The position numbers and the translations under genes were made by a program. The notes below the pieces were generated by a model. That model searched no databases, was not told the origin of the DNA, and saw only the letters and a program-made list of their open reading frames with translations. From assembly GCA_009782405.1 (NCBI GenBank), contig WRJC01000019.1:1-64000 (forward strand): DNA of 64,000 bases, in the 5' to 3' direction. Below are positions 26,777 to 35,591 of this stretch, piece by piece (the stretch's first letter is position 1; every line of letters begins with the position of its first letter). The stretch comes from Oscillospiraceae bacterium (lineage in GTDB: Bacteria; Bacillota_A; Clostridia; Oscillospirales; WRJC01).

Positions 26777-27502
26777 TCATATTTTCAATGGGGCAAATTT
26801 CAAATAATCCGCCGAAACGATTTCGAAATTGATGTTTTTGCAAGCTTTTTTGATCTTCGCCGCATTCACGCTATGGATATGGCCGAAATAACATCTTCTT
26901 ATGTTATGCCGCTCGAGAACTTCCAATATTTCGGCGCACAAATATTCGCCGTAAACCGGCGGGTAGTGCAAAAAAGCCACGATCTCGCAGTGCGGGGCGT
27001 TTTCTTTTATTTTTTTCGCCGCGCCAAGCGACAGCTCGAGCCTGCCCAGCTCGCGGTTCAGTATCTTGCGGTTGAACATCTCCTCCTCGGATACCCCGTC
27101 TTCACCTTCCCCGCCCACGAACCAGCCCCGCGTCCCGCAGATTATGAGTTCCTCGCACAGATAGGCGTTGTTGTGCACGATCTTTATGCGGGCAAATCCC
27201 CTCTCCGCAAGCCAGCTGTTCATTTTTGTCATGGTGCTCCACCAATAATCGTGGTTGCCTTTTATGATATACTTGGTCCCGTTCAGATTGTGGTTTATGA
27301 AGGCGAAGTCCTTTTCGCACTCGCAAAAATCCGTCCCCCAGGATATGTCCCCCGCGATCACCACGCTGTCCGAATGGCCCACGTTTTCGTTCCAGTTTTT
27401 TTCCAATTTTTCCACGTAGCCGCTCCAGCGCCCCATGAACAATTCCATCGACTTGTCCACGGAGAGCGACAGATGCGTGTCCGCTATGGCAAATACCGCC
27501 AT
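26777..27502 (-). CDS. Calcineurin-like metallophosphoesterase
   Basis: A 241-residue metallophosphoesterase. The metal-binding blocks appear in order: AIADTHLS (D-x-H), VIAGDISWG (GD), IIKGNHDYWW (GNHD), FLHYPP and YFGHIHSVN (GHxH). This is the group of about 230-residue cytosolic phosphoesterases common in Bacillota, of unknown substrate. ATG 27502 is behind GGGAGAAC. A minus-strand TATAAT preceded by TGTGA at 27555-27560 may give it a separate promoter from the upstream radical SAM gene. Confidence 0.9.
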   Translation of the reverse strand: MAVFAIADTHLSLSVDKSMELFMGRWSGYVEKLEKNWNENVGHSDSVVIAGDISWGTDFCECEKDFAFINHNLNGTKYIIKGNHDYWWSTMTKMNSWLAERGFARIKIVHNNAYLCEELIICGTRGWFVGGEGEDGVSEEEMFNRKILNRELGRLELSLGAAKKIKENAPHCEIVAFLHYPPVYGEYLCAEILEVLERHNIRRCYFGHIHSVNAAKIKKACKNINFEIVSADYLKFAPLKI

Positions 27503-27592
27503 ATTTTTGTTCTCCCAAAAATTCTAAATATTTTCTCCCGGCATTAACATATTTATTATATCACAAATCTCCTCGTTTGTACTTCTTTCACG

Positions 27593-28612
27593 TTAAAATC
27601 TCGCGCATGCCGTGCTTTCATATAATTTGCCGTGCGAAAAAAAGTTGTGCGACCTGCACCCTCCCGCGCATATCTTACCGTGTTCGCAGTCCGCGCAATC
27701 GCCCGTTAATAAATCAGGCGTGAACTTTCTGTTGTATAAAAAATTATTTTCGTCCGTCCAAATATCTTTGAGCGTTTGTGTTCTCAGATTCCCCTCGATA
27801 AACCTGTCGTCTTTCAACGATTCGCAGCCCCTCACGTTTCCGTCGGTATCTATACCGATTAAACATATCCCCGCCGCGCACCCGCGAAACTCCTGCACTA
27901 CGCCCTCATTTGAATCGCCTATATAATACCCGATGTTGTCGGCCAACCGAATGGTCATCGGACTTTGGGGCAGTTTGCGGTATATCCGCGCTATCTTCGA
28001 TATATCGTCTTTTCCCGGGGCGATTTCTATATTGTCCCTCGCGTTCCCGAACGGCGAGCAAATCTGTAACTGCCATATCTTTACGTTATTTTCAGCTAAA
28101 AAAACCGACAATTCCTCTATATCGTCTATATTTGTTTTCGTCAACGTCGTGACCGCCGTGATATATTTATCCGTTTCGCTGTTTATCCTGTCGATAAAAT
28201 TTTTCAACTGGCTGAAACAGTCCTGCCTGCCGCGGATTTCATTGTGGTTTTTTTCCATTCCGTCCACAGAAACACAGACCGTGCGTATTTTTGAGTTTTT
28301 TATCCTCTCGAATATTTCCGTCGTGATATTATATCCGTTTGTGATGATATTCGTGCGCACCCCTTTGTCCGTCAACCTGTCCAATATCAAATCCCAGCCA
28401 TGAAAAAGCGTGACTTCGCCGCCTATCAGGCAAACTGATTCGCACCCGATTTCAGCGAGTTCGTCCGCGACCGAAAAACATTTTTCCAGCGACAGCTGAT
28501 TTTTATTTTTTATACCCGCCCTTGAGCCGCAATGCGCGCATCTCAGATTGCACAGGGTAGTAAGCTCCCAGACGCATACCCTCAGAGATAATTTTGTGTT
28601 TCTATTCATCAT
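27593..28612 (-). CDS. Radical SAM/SPASM domain enzyme, translationally coupled to a small secreted peptide
   Basis: A 339-residue radical SAM protein. The CxxxCxxC cluster motif reads CNLRCAHC at residues 21-28, followed by IGGEVTLF (the GGE motif). The C-terminal SPASM region carries extra cysteines: RGCAAGICL, GCESL, GDCADCEHGKICAGGC and STACARF. SPASM enzymes most often modify ribosomal peptides or proteins through thioether or C-C bonds. The longest frame starts at 28723, but GAGGGAG before ATG 28612 (or 28609) lies inside the last codons of the upstream peptide gene, so the two overlap by 11 bp. This coupling makes that peptide the first candidate substrate. Confidence 0.88.
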   Translation of the reverse strand: MMNRNTKLSLRVCVWELTTLCNLRCAHCGSRAGIKNKNQLSLEKCFSVADELAEIGCESVCLIGGEVTLFHGWDLILDRLTDKGVRTNIITNGYNITTEIFERIKNSKIRTVCVSVDGMEKNHNEIRGRQDCFSQLKNFIDRINSETDKYITAVTTLTKTNIDDIEELSVFLAENNVKIWQLQICSPFGNARDNIEIAPGKDDISKIARIYRKLPQSPMTIRLADNIGYYIGDSNEGVVQEFRGCAAGICLIGIDTDGNVRGCESLKDDRFIEGNLRTQTLKDIWTDENNFLYNRKFTPDLLTGDCADCEHGKICAGGCRSHNFFSHGKLYESTACARF

Positions 28613-28796
28613 TTTCGTCTCCCTCAAAATATTGCGGTCCAAAATATACGTCGCCCTCGGGCTCGGCAGTACTTGGGTACTGGCTTTCATTCGTCTCATC
28701 ATTTTCGGTTTCTTTACTATCACCGTTGTTGCAACCGCATTTGCCGAAAGACAGGATATACAACAAAAACATCATAATTGCCAGTATTTTTTTCAT
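28602..28796 (-). CDS. Small secreted or lipid-anchored acidic peptide, candidate radical SAM substrate
   Basis: A 64-residue ORF with an ideal CGGAGG ribosome binding site seven bases before ATG 28796. Residues 1-19 look like a signal peptide (KK then a hydrophobic run), leading to FGKCGCNN; the lipobox is non-canonical. The rest is very acidic and polar, ending in an aromatic/Gly/Pro block DVYFGPQYF and GDENDE. Its terminal codons contain the ribosome binding site of the radical SAM gene. The arrangement recalls radical SAM-lipoprotein pairs annotated in Bacteroidetes, but I cannot claim homology. It is either a ribosomal peptide precursor or an exported target protein. Confidence 0.7.
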   Translation of the reverse strand: MKKILAIMMFLLYILSFGKCGCNNGDSKETENDETNESQYPSTAEPEGDVYFGPQYFEGDENDE

Positions 28797-28927
28797 CTTT
28801 TTAACCTCCGATTATTTTATTCATTAGAGCAGAAAAACGGAACGCTTGGTTTTGTGCATCCCGTCTTTCTTTTGATCGTGCGCCATTGTAATCGCTGTTA
28901 ACAGCATACAGCGTCTCTTGATCTTGA

Positions 28928-30427
28928 TCATTTTCGCACATAAATTAGTTTTTTGATCACATATTCCTTCATGCCGGATACATCGACGCTGCTATCGAAC
29001 CTTTTTGGCTTGGATTCCAATTCGGCCAACGCTTTCGGGATTTTTCCCCCTGTGAACTCGTTAAGCAGCCTGTAAGCGCGTGCCGCTCCCGCCCCTGCGG
29101 ATTTCCCGGTCAGGGCGCGGTATACATCATCTGCAAATTTGTACGCGCTCGCCGTGGACACCACGAGCGTTTTGTTTTTTGATTCATATCGACAGGCGCA
29201 ATCGAACGCCACAGCGGTGTGCGTGTCGATAAGGTAGCCATATTCCTCGAACACTTTTTTGATCGCGGCGGACGTATTCCTTTCGTCGCAAAACATTCCG
29301 GCGAAACTTTCCTGCAAGCGGCTTCCCACCTCATTTGGCACAATGAACCTGCCGGCCAAAGCAAGATCCGACATATATTTGGAGGTTTTTTCGGCGCCCT
29401 CGAAAAGGTAAAGCAACCTCTCCAAGTTCGACGAAATCAGTATGTCCATCGAGGGCGACATGGTGGAAAAGAACTGCCGGTTCGCGTCGTATATCCCGGT
29501 TTCAAAAAAGTCGGCCAGCACATTGTTTATATTCGAGGCGCAGATCAGCTTTCCGGCGGGAAGCCCCATGGATTTGGCGAAATATGCGGCGAGTATATTG
29601 CCGAAATTGCCGGTTGGAACGCAAATGTCTATCAAATCGCCGAACCTTATTTCCCCCGACTTCGCCATTTGGGCGTATCCGTAAAAATAATAGGCGACCT
29701 GCGGGATCAGCCTGCCGAAGTTTATCGAATTGGCGCTGGAAAAAAACATTCCGTTTTTTTCGGCGGCCGCTTTTATCTTCGGGTCGGCGAATATGTTCTT
29801 GACCCCCGTTTGGCAGTCGTCGAAATTGCCCTCGACCGCGCAAACATCGACGTTGCCCCCTTCCTGGGTCTCCATTTGCAGTTTCTGTATCTCGCTCACG
29901 CCGTTTTTGGGGTAGAACACCAATGTGTTTATGCCCTCGATGTCCTTGGTGCCCTCGAGCGCGGCTTTTCCGGTGTCCCCCGAAGTGGCCACGAGTATTA
30001 GTGCCTCCCTTTTTTCCCCGGTCAGCTCGAGCGCTTTTTTTAAAAGCAGGGGCATGATCGAAAGCGCCATGTCCTTGAAAGCCGAGGTGGGCCCGTGGTA
30101 CAGCTCGAGCACGCTGATTTTATCGGTCACTTTAGAGACTTTGGCCGCCCCGTCCGGAAAATTCGCCTTCGAGTACGCTTTCTTCGATATGTCCGCTATA
30201 TCGGATTTGTCGTAATCGGTCAGGTACAGCGAGATTATATGCGACGCGATTTCGTCATAACTCTGGCTCGCAAAAGCCTCGACGGTCTCTCTTTCGAGCG
30301 CGACGATTTCGGAGGGCATGAACAGCCCGCCGTTGGGGGCAATGCCCTGTTTTATCGCCTGCGCGGAAGATAGAAGTTTCGCGTTTTCGTTTGTGTCCCT
30401 GGTGCTTTTATATGTGATGTTTTTCAT
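28928..30427 (-). CDS. thrC: Threonine synthase
   Basis: A 499-residue threonine synthase of the long form, the usual size. It converts O-phosphohomoserine to threonine with PLP. The PLP-lysine region reads HGPTSAFKDMALSIMPLLL and the phosphate-binding Gly/Ser loop follows in LVATSGDTGKAALEG. ATG 30427 is chosen (residue 6 of the longer GTG frame) since it gives the conserved MKNITYKSTRD start. It begins just after the stop of the upstream solute-binding gene (TTGGAGTGA), sharing the GGAG as ribosome binding site, so it is coupled to it. No other threonine gene is nearby. Confidence 0.95.
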   Translation of the reverse strand: MKNITYKSTRDTNENAKLLSSAQAIKQGIAPNGGLFMPSEIVALERETVEAFASQSYDEIASHIISLYLTDYDKSDIADISKKAYSKANFPDGAAKVSKVTDKISVLELYHGPTSAFKDMALSIMPLLLKKALELTGEKREALILVATSGDTGKAALEGTKDIEGINTLVFYPKNGVSEIQKLQMETQEGGNVDVCAVEGNFDDCQTGVKNIFADPKIKAAAEKNGMFFSSANSINFGRLIPQVAYYFYGYAQMAKSGEIRFGDLIDICVPTGNFGNILAAYFAKSMGLPAGKLICASNINNVLADFFETGIYDANRQFFSTMSPSMDILISSNLERLLYLFEGAEKTSKYMSDLALAGRFIVPNEVGSRLQESFAGMFCDERNTSAAIKKVFEEYGYLIDTHTAVAFDCACRYESKNKTLVVSTASAYKFADDVYRALTGKSAGAGAARAYRLLNEFTGGKIPKALAELESKPKRFDSSVDVSGMKEYVIKKLIYVRK

Positions 30428-30438
30428 GTTTTTCCAAA

Positions 30439-31959
30439 TCACTCCAAATTGTTGATGCTGTCGTTTATTTTATCCAATACTTTTTGCATTCTCGCCGCGT
30501 TTTTATCGATCAGGGATGTAAAATTCCCGTTGCTCCGGATTTCGTTCTGAAATGCCAACCCTATGTCCTCCAAAAATATGACGTCCCCGAGCTCCATGAA
30601 GGCGTTGTCGAAGATCATGTCGAGCATTTCCGCGCTCTCGTCGTCGCGCGCAAACTTCGTTTTCAAGTTTATCTCCTTGTAGGCGGGGATCGTGGTGTTT
30701 CTCGATTCGGCAGCCAATGCCTCCACGATGATGCCCGTGCGCTCGGGATTTGAGGCGTGCTTGGGCGCCAATTTGAGCATTCCGCCCCCGTTTCTCGTGA
30801 TATAGCGGTTTTGGGTTTCGTCCGCTTTCGGGAAGGGCAGGATGCCGAAATCCGTGTCCATGCTCCGAAGGGCGGGAATCGTATTGATGAGCGTGGAGTA
30901 GAACAGCCCGAGGTCGCTTTCAAACATCTGGAACCCCAAATCCGTGAATCCGTACACGTCACCCCGTTGCGTGAATGTGGTCACCTTGTCGAATCCGTAA
31001 TGAAAATAGATCTTCTCCCCGCCGAACAGGCCCTCGCGGGCCATGTTCAAAACTTGCAGCAGCCTTTCGTTTCCCTCGACATTCAAAGCAAACATATCTT
31101 CGGAATTTTTGATTACTGTCAAAACCCCGGCGCTCACCCAGAAATTCGTCGGCAGCCAGTTGTCCTGGGACAAAACCCCGTATCTGTCCCTGTCGGTCAT
31201 GACTCCGTCGCCGTCCAGGTCAAACACCGCCGCACGGCACATGTCAAAAAATTTATCATATGTCCAGCTCCCGGATTTGACGAGGTTGTACGGGGTTTCC
31301 AGCCCCAAGTCGCTGATGATTTTTTTGTTGAAGAGCAACGCTATGGAGAGCCCGTACATATTCGTGCATTCATCGCTGAATATGAGATAATGCTTGCCAT
31401 TCATCGAAACCACGTTGTTCATGTCCTGGGCATACCACGGTTTTTCCAGATCGACATGCGCCATCTGTTCCGCGGAGAGAAGATAGCCGTCTGCCGCCAA
31501 GAAAAATGCGTGCCGCTCCACCAGCATGCACAAGTCAAAATCGTCGGAGGCCGCCATTACGCTTTTTTTGAATGTGTTTTGAAGCAGGTCCCATCCGTTT
31601 ATTTCCGTCTGCTTGAACACGACGTCGTATTTGTCTTCGAGATAGCGGTTGCGCCTGTATATCGCGTCGTCTATCGTGTCTCCCGTTTCCTCGGCGACTG
31701 TCAGGTCAAAGGGGCCGTAGACATTGTTCGTGGATATGGAAGCCCTGAATTCATATCCGCCGAAAGCGATTTCGGGCAGATTTGGTACATAACGCTCAGG
31801 CTGCGTTTCTTTCGTGTCTTCCGGTTTGGCCTCTTCGGCCCCGGTGGTGGCCGCGCCTTCGCTGCCGCCGCCCCCGGATTTCGCGCACGCGGGCAAAATC
31901 AGGCTCAACGCCATGGCGGCGGCGATCAAGATAATGATTGTTATTGGAATTTTTCTCAT
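30439..31959 (-). CDS. Extracellular sugar-type solute-binding lipoprotein (SBP paralog 2)
   Basis: A 506-residue lipoprotein with a good lipobox LPAC (Cys 25) and a Gly/Ser/Glu linker. It shares blocks with the 8210 and 46550 proteins: EETGDTIDDAIYRRNRYLE, LVKSGSWTYDKFF, an EF-hand-like loop DLDGDGVMTDRDRYG, MDTDFGILPFPKADE and ARDDESAEMLDMIF. It probably binds an oligosaccharide outside the cell. Neither permease nor ATPase genes are near; its neighbours are a GNAT acetyltransferase and thrC, unrelated to transport. Its stop is coupled to the thrC start. Confidence 0.82.
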   Translation of the reverse strand: MRKIPITIIILIAAAMALSLILPACAKSGGGGSEGAATTGAEEAKPEDTKETQPERYVPNLPEIAFGGYEFRASISTNNVYGPFDLTVAEETGDTIDDAIYRRNRYLEDKYDVVFKQTEINGWDLLQNTFKKSVMAASDDFDLCMLVERHAFFLAADGYLLSAEQMAHVDLEKPWYAQDMNNVVSMNGKHYLIFSDECTNMYGLSIALLFNKKIISDLGLETPYNLVKSGSWTYDKFFDMCRAAVFDLDGDGVMTDRDRYGVLSQDNWLPTNFWVSAGVLTVIKNSEDMFALNVEGNERLLQVLNMAREGLFGGEKIYFHYGFDKVTTFTQRGDVYGFTDLGFQMFESDLGLFYSTLINTIPALRSMDTDFGILPFPKADETQNRYITRNGGGMLKLAPKHASNPERTGIIVEALAAESRNTTIPAYKEINLKTKFARDDESAEMLDMIFDNAFMELGDVIFLEDIGLAFQNEIRSNGNFTSLIDKNAARMQKVLDKINDSINNLE

Positions 31960-31980
31960 AAAACATTGCGCCCGCTTTCC

Positions 31981-32472
31981 TTATTTTTTGAACCTCAAAA
32001 TATACAGCAGTTCGCCGCTCGTGTGCGTGCCGATATGTTCGAAGCCCATGCGCGTATATAGGCTCTGGCCCCTTATGTTGGCAAACGAAGTGGTGAGCAT
32101 GACCCCTCCGTAATCGTTTTCTTGCAGATAATCTACCAAGTGTTTTATCAGCCGCCTGCCGAGCCCCTTGCCCTTGTATTCGTCCCTGACTGCGATGCCC
32201 AAAGTGGGCAGTTTGGAATTCATGTCCCAGGCAAAAACATATCCCGTCATTGTTTCTTTTCCGCTTTCGTCATTTGCCGTTGACAAAAACCTTATTGCAT
32301 TTGGCTCGTCGCCGTTTTTTCTGAAAAACTCCAGCGCATTCTGCTTGTTCCCGTCGCCCCTGTTGAAAAACGCCCTGCTCTCGCCTCCCATCTGATCAAA
32401 AAATTCGACTACGAGTTCCATGTCGCCGAGCGCAAAATTGCGTATCGCATGTTCGCTGATATCCGTCAACAT
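31981..32472 (-). CDS. GNAT family N-acetyltransferase
   Basis: A 163-residue GNAT acetyltransferase. The acetyl-CoA-binding motif A reads VRDEYKGKGLGRRLIKHL, with preceding strand LGIAV and C-terminal NIRGQSLYTRMGFEHIG. It transfers acetyl from acetyl-CoA to an amine; the substrate is not predictable. The start is ATG 32472 behind AGGGGGA. It lies in the minus-strand run between yraN and the solute-binding gene. Confidence 0.88.
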   Translation of the reverse strand: MLTDISEHAIRNFALGDMELVVEFFDQMGGESRAFFNRGDGNKQNALEFFRKNGDEPNAIRFLSTANDESGKETMTGYVFAWDMNSKLPTLGIAVRDEYKGKGLGRRLIKHLVDYLQENDYGGVMLTTSFANIRGQSLYTRMGFEHIGTHTSGELLYILRFKK

Positions 32473-32502
32473 TTTGTTTCCCCCTGTTTTAAATTATTTG
32501 AA

Positions 32503-32895
32503 TTAATTAATAAACGCGCCTTCGATATGGCGCACGTAATTTTTTTTTGTTTTTTCGTCGCAATATATCTCTACGACATCGAATCTGGGCTGAAGCCTTT
32601 GGCAAAACCTGCCGTTGTCGGCCAGATATTTTTTTGCGGCCAAAATTATGTGCTTCTGTTTTTTCCAATCCACGCTTTCTGACGGCAATCCGAAATTTGC
32701 CGACCTTCTGGTCTTTACTTCGACGAATGCCAAATACCCGCCTTTTTTTGCGATTATGTCGATTTCTTTGCGGTATGCCCTGTAATTTTTTTCGACTATT
32801 TCATAACCCTTGCTTTCCAAAAACAGGCAGGCGCAAAGCTCCCCGATGTTTCCGACTATTTTGTTGTCTTTTTTATTTTTTTCGGGCGGCTTCAT
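32503..32895 (-). CDS. yraN: YraN/UPF0102 family endonuclease-like protein
   Basis: A 130-residue member of UPF0102 with the nuclease core RKEIDIIAKKGGYLAFVEVKTRR (D, then ExK), as in Holliday-junction-resolvase-like folds. Function in bacteria is not settled. Its start overlaps the end of rnhB by 23 bp, the classical rnhB-yraN pairing. Confidence 0.92.
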   Translation of the reverse strand: MKPPEKNKKDNKIVGNIGELCACLFLESKGYEIVEKNYRAYRKEIDIIAKKGGYLAFVEVKTRRSANFGLPSESVDWKKQKHIILAAKKYLADNGRFCQRLQPRFDVVEIYCDEKTKKNYVRHIEGAFIN

Positions 32896-33547
32896 AATTT
32901 TGCTCTATCTCTATTTGTGTTTGAAAATTTTCCGATATGATGTTTTTGAGGAAACTTTTTCTGTGCGCCGGGCATTCGCCGAAAGTTTTGAGCCTGAATA
33001 TATGTTCCTTAGTGGCATAACCTTTGTTTTTTTTGAAATGGTAAAACGGGTAAATGTCGTCAAGCTCTCGCATGTACCTGTCCCGGGTCACCTTCGCCAA
33101 AATAGAAGCCGCAGCGATGTTCGGCGATATCGCGTCGCCTTTTATTATCCCCTTGTGGGAAAAAGCGTCGAAACCCCTGACGATGCCGCCATCCACCAAA
33201 ACATAATCCGGAAAGATTTTTGCCGAAAGCGCCGCCACCGACCTTCTCATTGCGAGCAGGGCGGCGTTTAGAATATTGTACCTGTCTATTTCCTCGATTG
33301 TGGCGGAAGCGACTGCATAAGCCAAAGCTTTTTCGACTATTATTTCGTACAGGCGCTCCCTGTTTTTTTCGCTGAGCTTTTTAGAATCGGACAATCCGGC
33401 GATCCGGATCCCGTGAGGCAAAATCACCGCCGCTGCATAAACGTCGCCTGCAAGCGGGCCTCTGCCCGCTTCGTCGGTTCCGCATATGAAATTTTCGCGG
33501 ATGCCCCCGCTTGCCAAAATTTCGTTTTCAAATTCCCAATTCATCAT
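32873..33547 (-). CDS. rnhB: Ribonuclease HII
   Basis: A 224-residue RNase HII. The catalytic acidic residues are in CGTDEAGRGPLAG (D25, E26), with DYVLVDGG and AASILAKVTRDR following, all typical. It cuts RNA in RNA-DNA hybrids and single misincorporated ribonucleotides. It overlaps rbgA by 20 bp upstream and yraN downstream, so the run lepB-rbgA-rnhB-yraN is translated as a tight operon. Confidence 0.95.
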   Translation of the reverse strand: MMNWEFENEILASGGIRENFICGTDEAGRGPLAGDVYAAAVILPHGIRIAGLSDSKKLSEKNRERLYEIIVEKALAYAVASATIEEIDRYNILNAALLAMRRSVAALSAKIFPDYVLVDGGIVRGFDAFSHKGIIKGDAISPNIAAASILAKVTRDRYMRELDDIYPFYHFKKNKGYATKEHIFRLKTFGECPAHRKSFLKNIISENFQTQIEIEQNYEAARKK

Positions 33548-34460
33548 AATCCGGTTCTTCCAATGAAATTCTGCCTATTTTTGCGCTTCGGAATTCGGTC
33601 AAAATCGTCTTGGCGCAGCGCTCATCGTCGATTCTTCCGCCCGGAGCCATATATCCCCTGTTTTTGCCTATTTGCGAAAATATCCCGTAATCGTCCAATG
33701 CCCCCGATTTCACTTCCGGCAAATCCAGCTTATAACGAAATGTTATCGCCTCCGGGTATTTTTTTTTCAAAAAACCGCAAAGCTTCACGGCGGTTTCAAC
33801 CATGTCTATCACGTCGTCTTTTATCGAACCTATAAAAGCGAGATTTCTCCCGACCGTTTCGCTTTCGAACTTTGGCCAGAGCACTCCGGGCATATCAAGC
33901 AAATCGATGCCGATATCCGAAGAAACCCATTGTTTTTGCAGCGTCACCCCCGGCCTGTCCTCCACTTTTGCCTTCGCGCCCCTGCATATCCTGTTTAAAA
34001 GCGAGGACTTTCCTACATTTGGTATTCCCACGACCATCGCCCTGAGCTTGCGCCCCGCCATTCCCCTGTTTTTATAGTTTTCCGATTTCTCGCTGAGCAT
34101 TTCTTTTATTTTCGCCGAAATCCCGGAAATCCCGTCGCCGCTTTTGCAATCTACGGGCAATATGTATTCGCCCTTATTTTTATAGCAATCCTCCCATTTT
34201 TTGTTGATCTTGGCATCTGACAAATCGCTTTTGTTCATAAGCGTCAAAACGGGACGCCGGAAATTCCCGGTTATTTTTCTTATTTCCGGATTTTGGCTCG
34301 AAATGACCGCCCTCGCGTCCAAAAGTTCCAGCACTATATCCACTTTCGGCAAATTTTCCGTGATTATTCTGCGCGTCTTGGCCATATGGCCGGGGAACCA
34401 CTGTATCGGGTTCACCCTGTTCCTGCTTTTTTCGTCAATTTCCATTTCATTCAATTTCAT
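33528..34460 (-). CDS. rbgA: Ribosome biogenesis GTPase YlqF/RbgA
   Basis: A 310-residue circularly permuted GTPase. The G4 motif (MNKSDLSD) comes before G1 (GIPNVGKSSLLNRI) and G3 (DMPGVLWPK), the hallmark order of the YlqF family; IQWFPGHMAKTRR near the N-terminus is the family signature. It matures the large ribosomal subunit. The start ATG 34460 overlaps the lepB stop as ATGA. The downstream rnhB is its usual neighbour. Confidence 0.95.
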   Translation of the reverse strand: MKLNEMEIDEKSRNRVNPIQWFPGHMAKTRRIITENLPKVDIVLELLDARAVISSQNPEIRKITGNFRRPVLTLMNKSDLSDAKINKKWEDCYKNKGEYILPVDCKSGDGISGISAKIKEMLSEKSENYKNRGMAGRKLRAMVVGIPNVGKSSLLNRICRGAKAKVEDRPGVTLQKQWVSSDIGIDLLDMPGVLWPKFESETVGRNLAFIGSIKDDVIDMVETAVKLCGFLKKKYPEAITFRYKLDLPEVKSGALDDYGIFSQIGKNRGYMAPGGRIDDERCAKTILTEFRSAKIGRISLEEPDYDELGI

Positions 34461-35188
34461 TCAATGGCTCCGAATTTATTGAAGGGGAAAACCCGCAAAA
34501 GCGCCCGCCCCACGATATTTCTCACGTCGACTTGGCCAATCCTCGAATCGCGCGAATCCGAAGAATGGTTCCTGTTGTCCCCCATTACGAATATTTTGCC
34601 GGGCTCGACCACGACGGGAAGAAAATCGCCGACGCTGTCGTTTCGCATATATCTGCCCGGCTCAAAGTTCACGTATGGCTCTTCCAATATGTCGCCGCGC
34701 CCGTTTAGGTAAGCTTCTTCGTTTTCATATACGATAACCTGCCATTTTTCAAAATCAAAATCGATGACTTCTCCTTCGGTCGCTATCACCCTTTTTATTA
34801 ACGGGGTGGAAAAACTGGGATTTGGCACTTGGATAACAACTATGTCGCCCCTCTTCGGGGTATAGAAAAGATTGGAAATTATGAGGTTGTCCGAAGAAGC
34901 GTCGCCATATGCAACTTCGCCGCCGTGCAGCGTATATTCCATGCTGGGCCCCTGCACGGTCACGAGCCTGAAAATAAAGGTGAAAAGGAGTATGACCGTC
35001 AGAAGGGCGCTCGAAAAAATTTCTATCCAATCAAAAATTTCCTCTATATAATTCTTTTTTTCGACGACCGGCGCAAAAAACTCCGCATCCACCATTTCCT
35101 GCGTTTTTTCTATTTCGGGCGTTTCGATTTCCGTTTCTTCGCCGGTATTGTTTTCATTTTCGTTTTCGTTCACGCTAATTTCCCCCAT
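34457..35188 (-). CDS. lepB: Signal peptidase I
   Basis: A 243-residue type I signal peptidase. An Asn/Glu-rich cytoplasmic N-terminus (1-48) precedes one transmembrane segment (about 57-76). The catalytic Ser82 is in GPSMEYTL and Lys132 in IKRVIATEGE, with MGDNRNHSSDSRD (box D/E) later. It removes signal peptides from exported proteins, of which this window encodes many. The start overlaps the zincin gene upstream by 14 bp. The long acidic N-terminus is the only unusual point. Confidence 0.95.
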   Translation of the reverse strand: MGEISVNENENENNTGEETEIETPEIEKTQEMVDAEFFAPVVEKKNYIEEIFDWIEIFSSALLTVILLFTFIFRLVTVQGPSMEYTLHGGEVAYGDASSDNLIISNLFYTPKRGDIVVIQVPNPSFSTPLIKRVIATEGEVIDFDFEKWQVIVYENEEAYLNGRGDILEEPYVNFEPGRYMRNDSVGDFLPVVVEPGKIFVMGDNRNHSSDSRDSRIGQVDVRNIVGRALLRVFPFNKFGAIE

Positions 35189-35585
35189 TTAAAAATTTCC
35201 GCTTGTAATTTTCTATATTTTCGGCATCTTTTATTTCCAGCCCGTGTTCCCCGGCCAACGATTCCATATGATGCGTAAATTCGTGGATGAGCACCCTTCT
35301 AAGCTCGTCTTTTTGAATTTTTAGGTTTCGGCGGCCGAACAATTTTACAAATGAGCCATAATATATGGCGATGTACCTGCCAAGCCCTCCGTATCCCGTG
35401 CGCTCGTTGTGATATTCGCCGACAATGTATAAATTATCCGGCCCATCGGAATCGTTCGGGTTTTCGGGATGAATTTTCGTTTCAGGCGATAAAAAAATCC
35501 CGCCGTTCAGCTCGCTGTAAAAATCTTTGGGTATCTCCTCTGCTATCTCGTCGAGAATTGCCCCCACTTCTTCGAATGTTACCAC
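35175..35585 (-). CDS. Zincin-like metallopeptidase family protein
   Basis: A 136-residue protein with an HExxH zinc motif, VLIHEFTHHMESLAGEHG, near residues 101-118, and N-terminal MVTFEEVGAILDEIAEEIP typical of the short Zincin_1 (formerly DUF1025) family. The role is unknown; catalysis is inferred from the motif. GGTAAAAAATTG before the start gives a modest ribosome binding site. It overlaps lepB and follows the xylulokinase gene by 6 bp. Confidence 0.82.
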   Translation of the reverse strand: MVTFEEVGAILDEIAEEIPKDFYSELNGGIFLSPETKIHPENPNDSDGPDNLYIVGEYHNERTGYGGLGRYIAIYYGSFVKLFGRRNLKIQKDELRRVLIHEFTHHMESLAGEHGLEIKDAENIENYKRKFLNGGN

Positions 35586-35591
35586 AATTTT

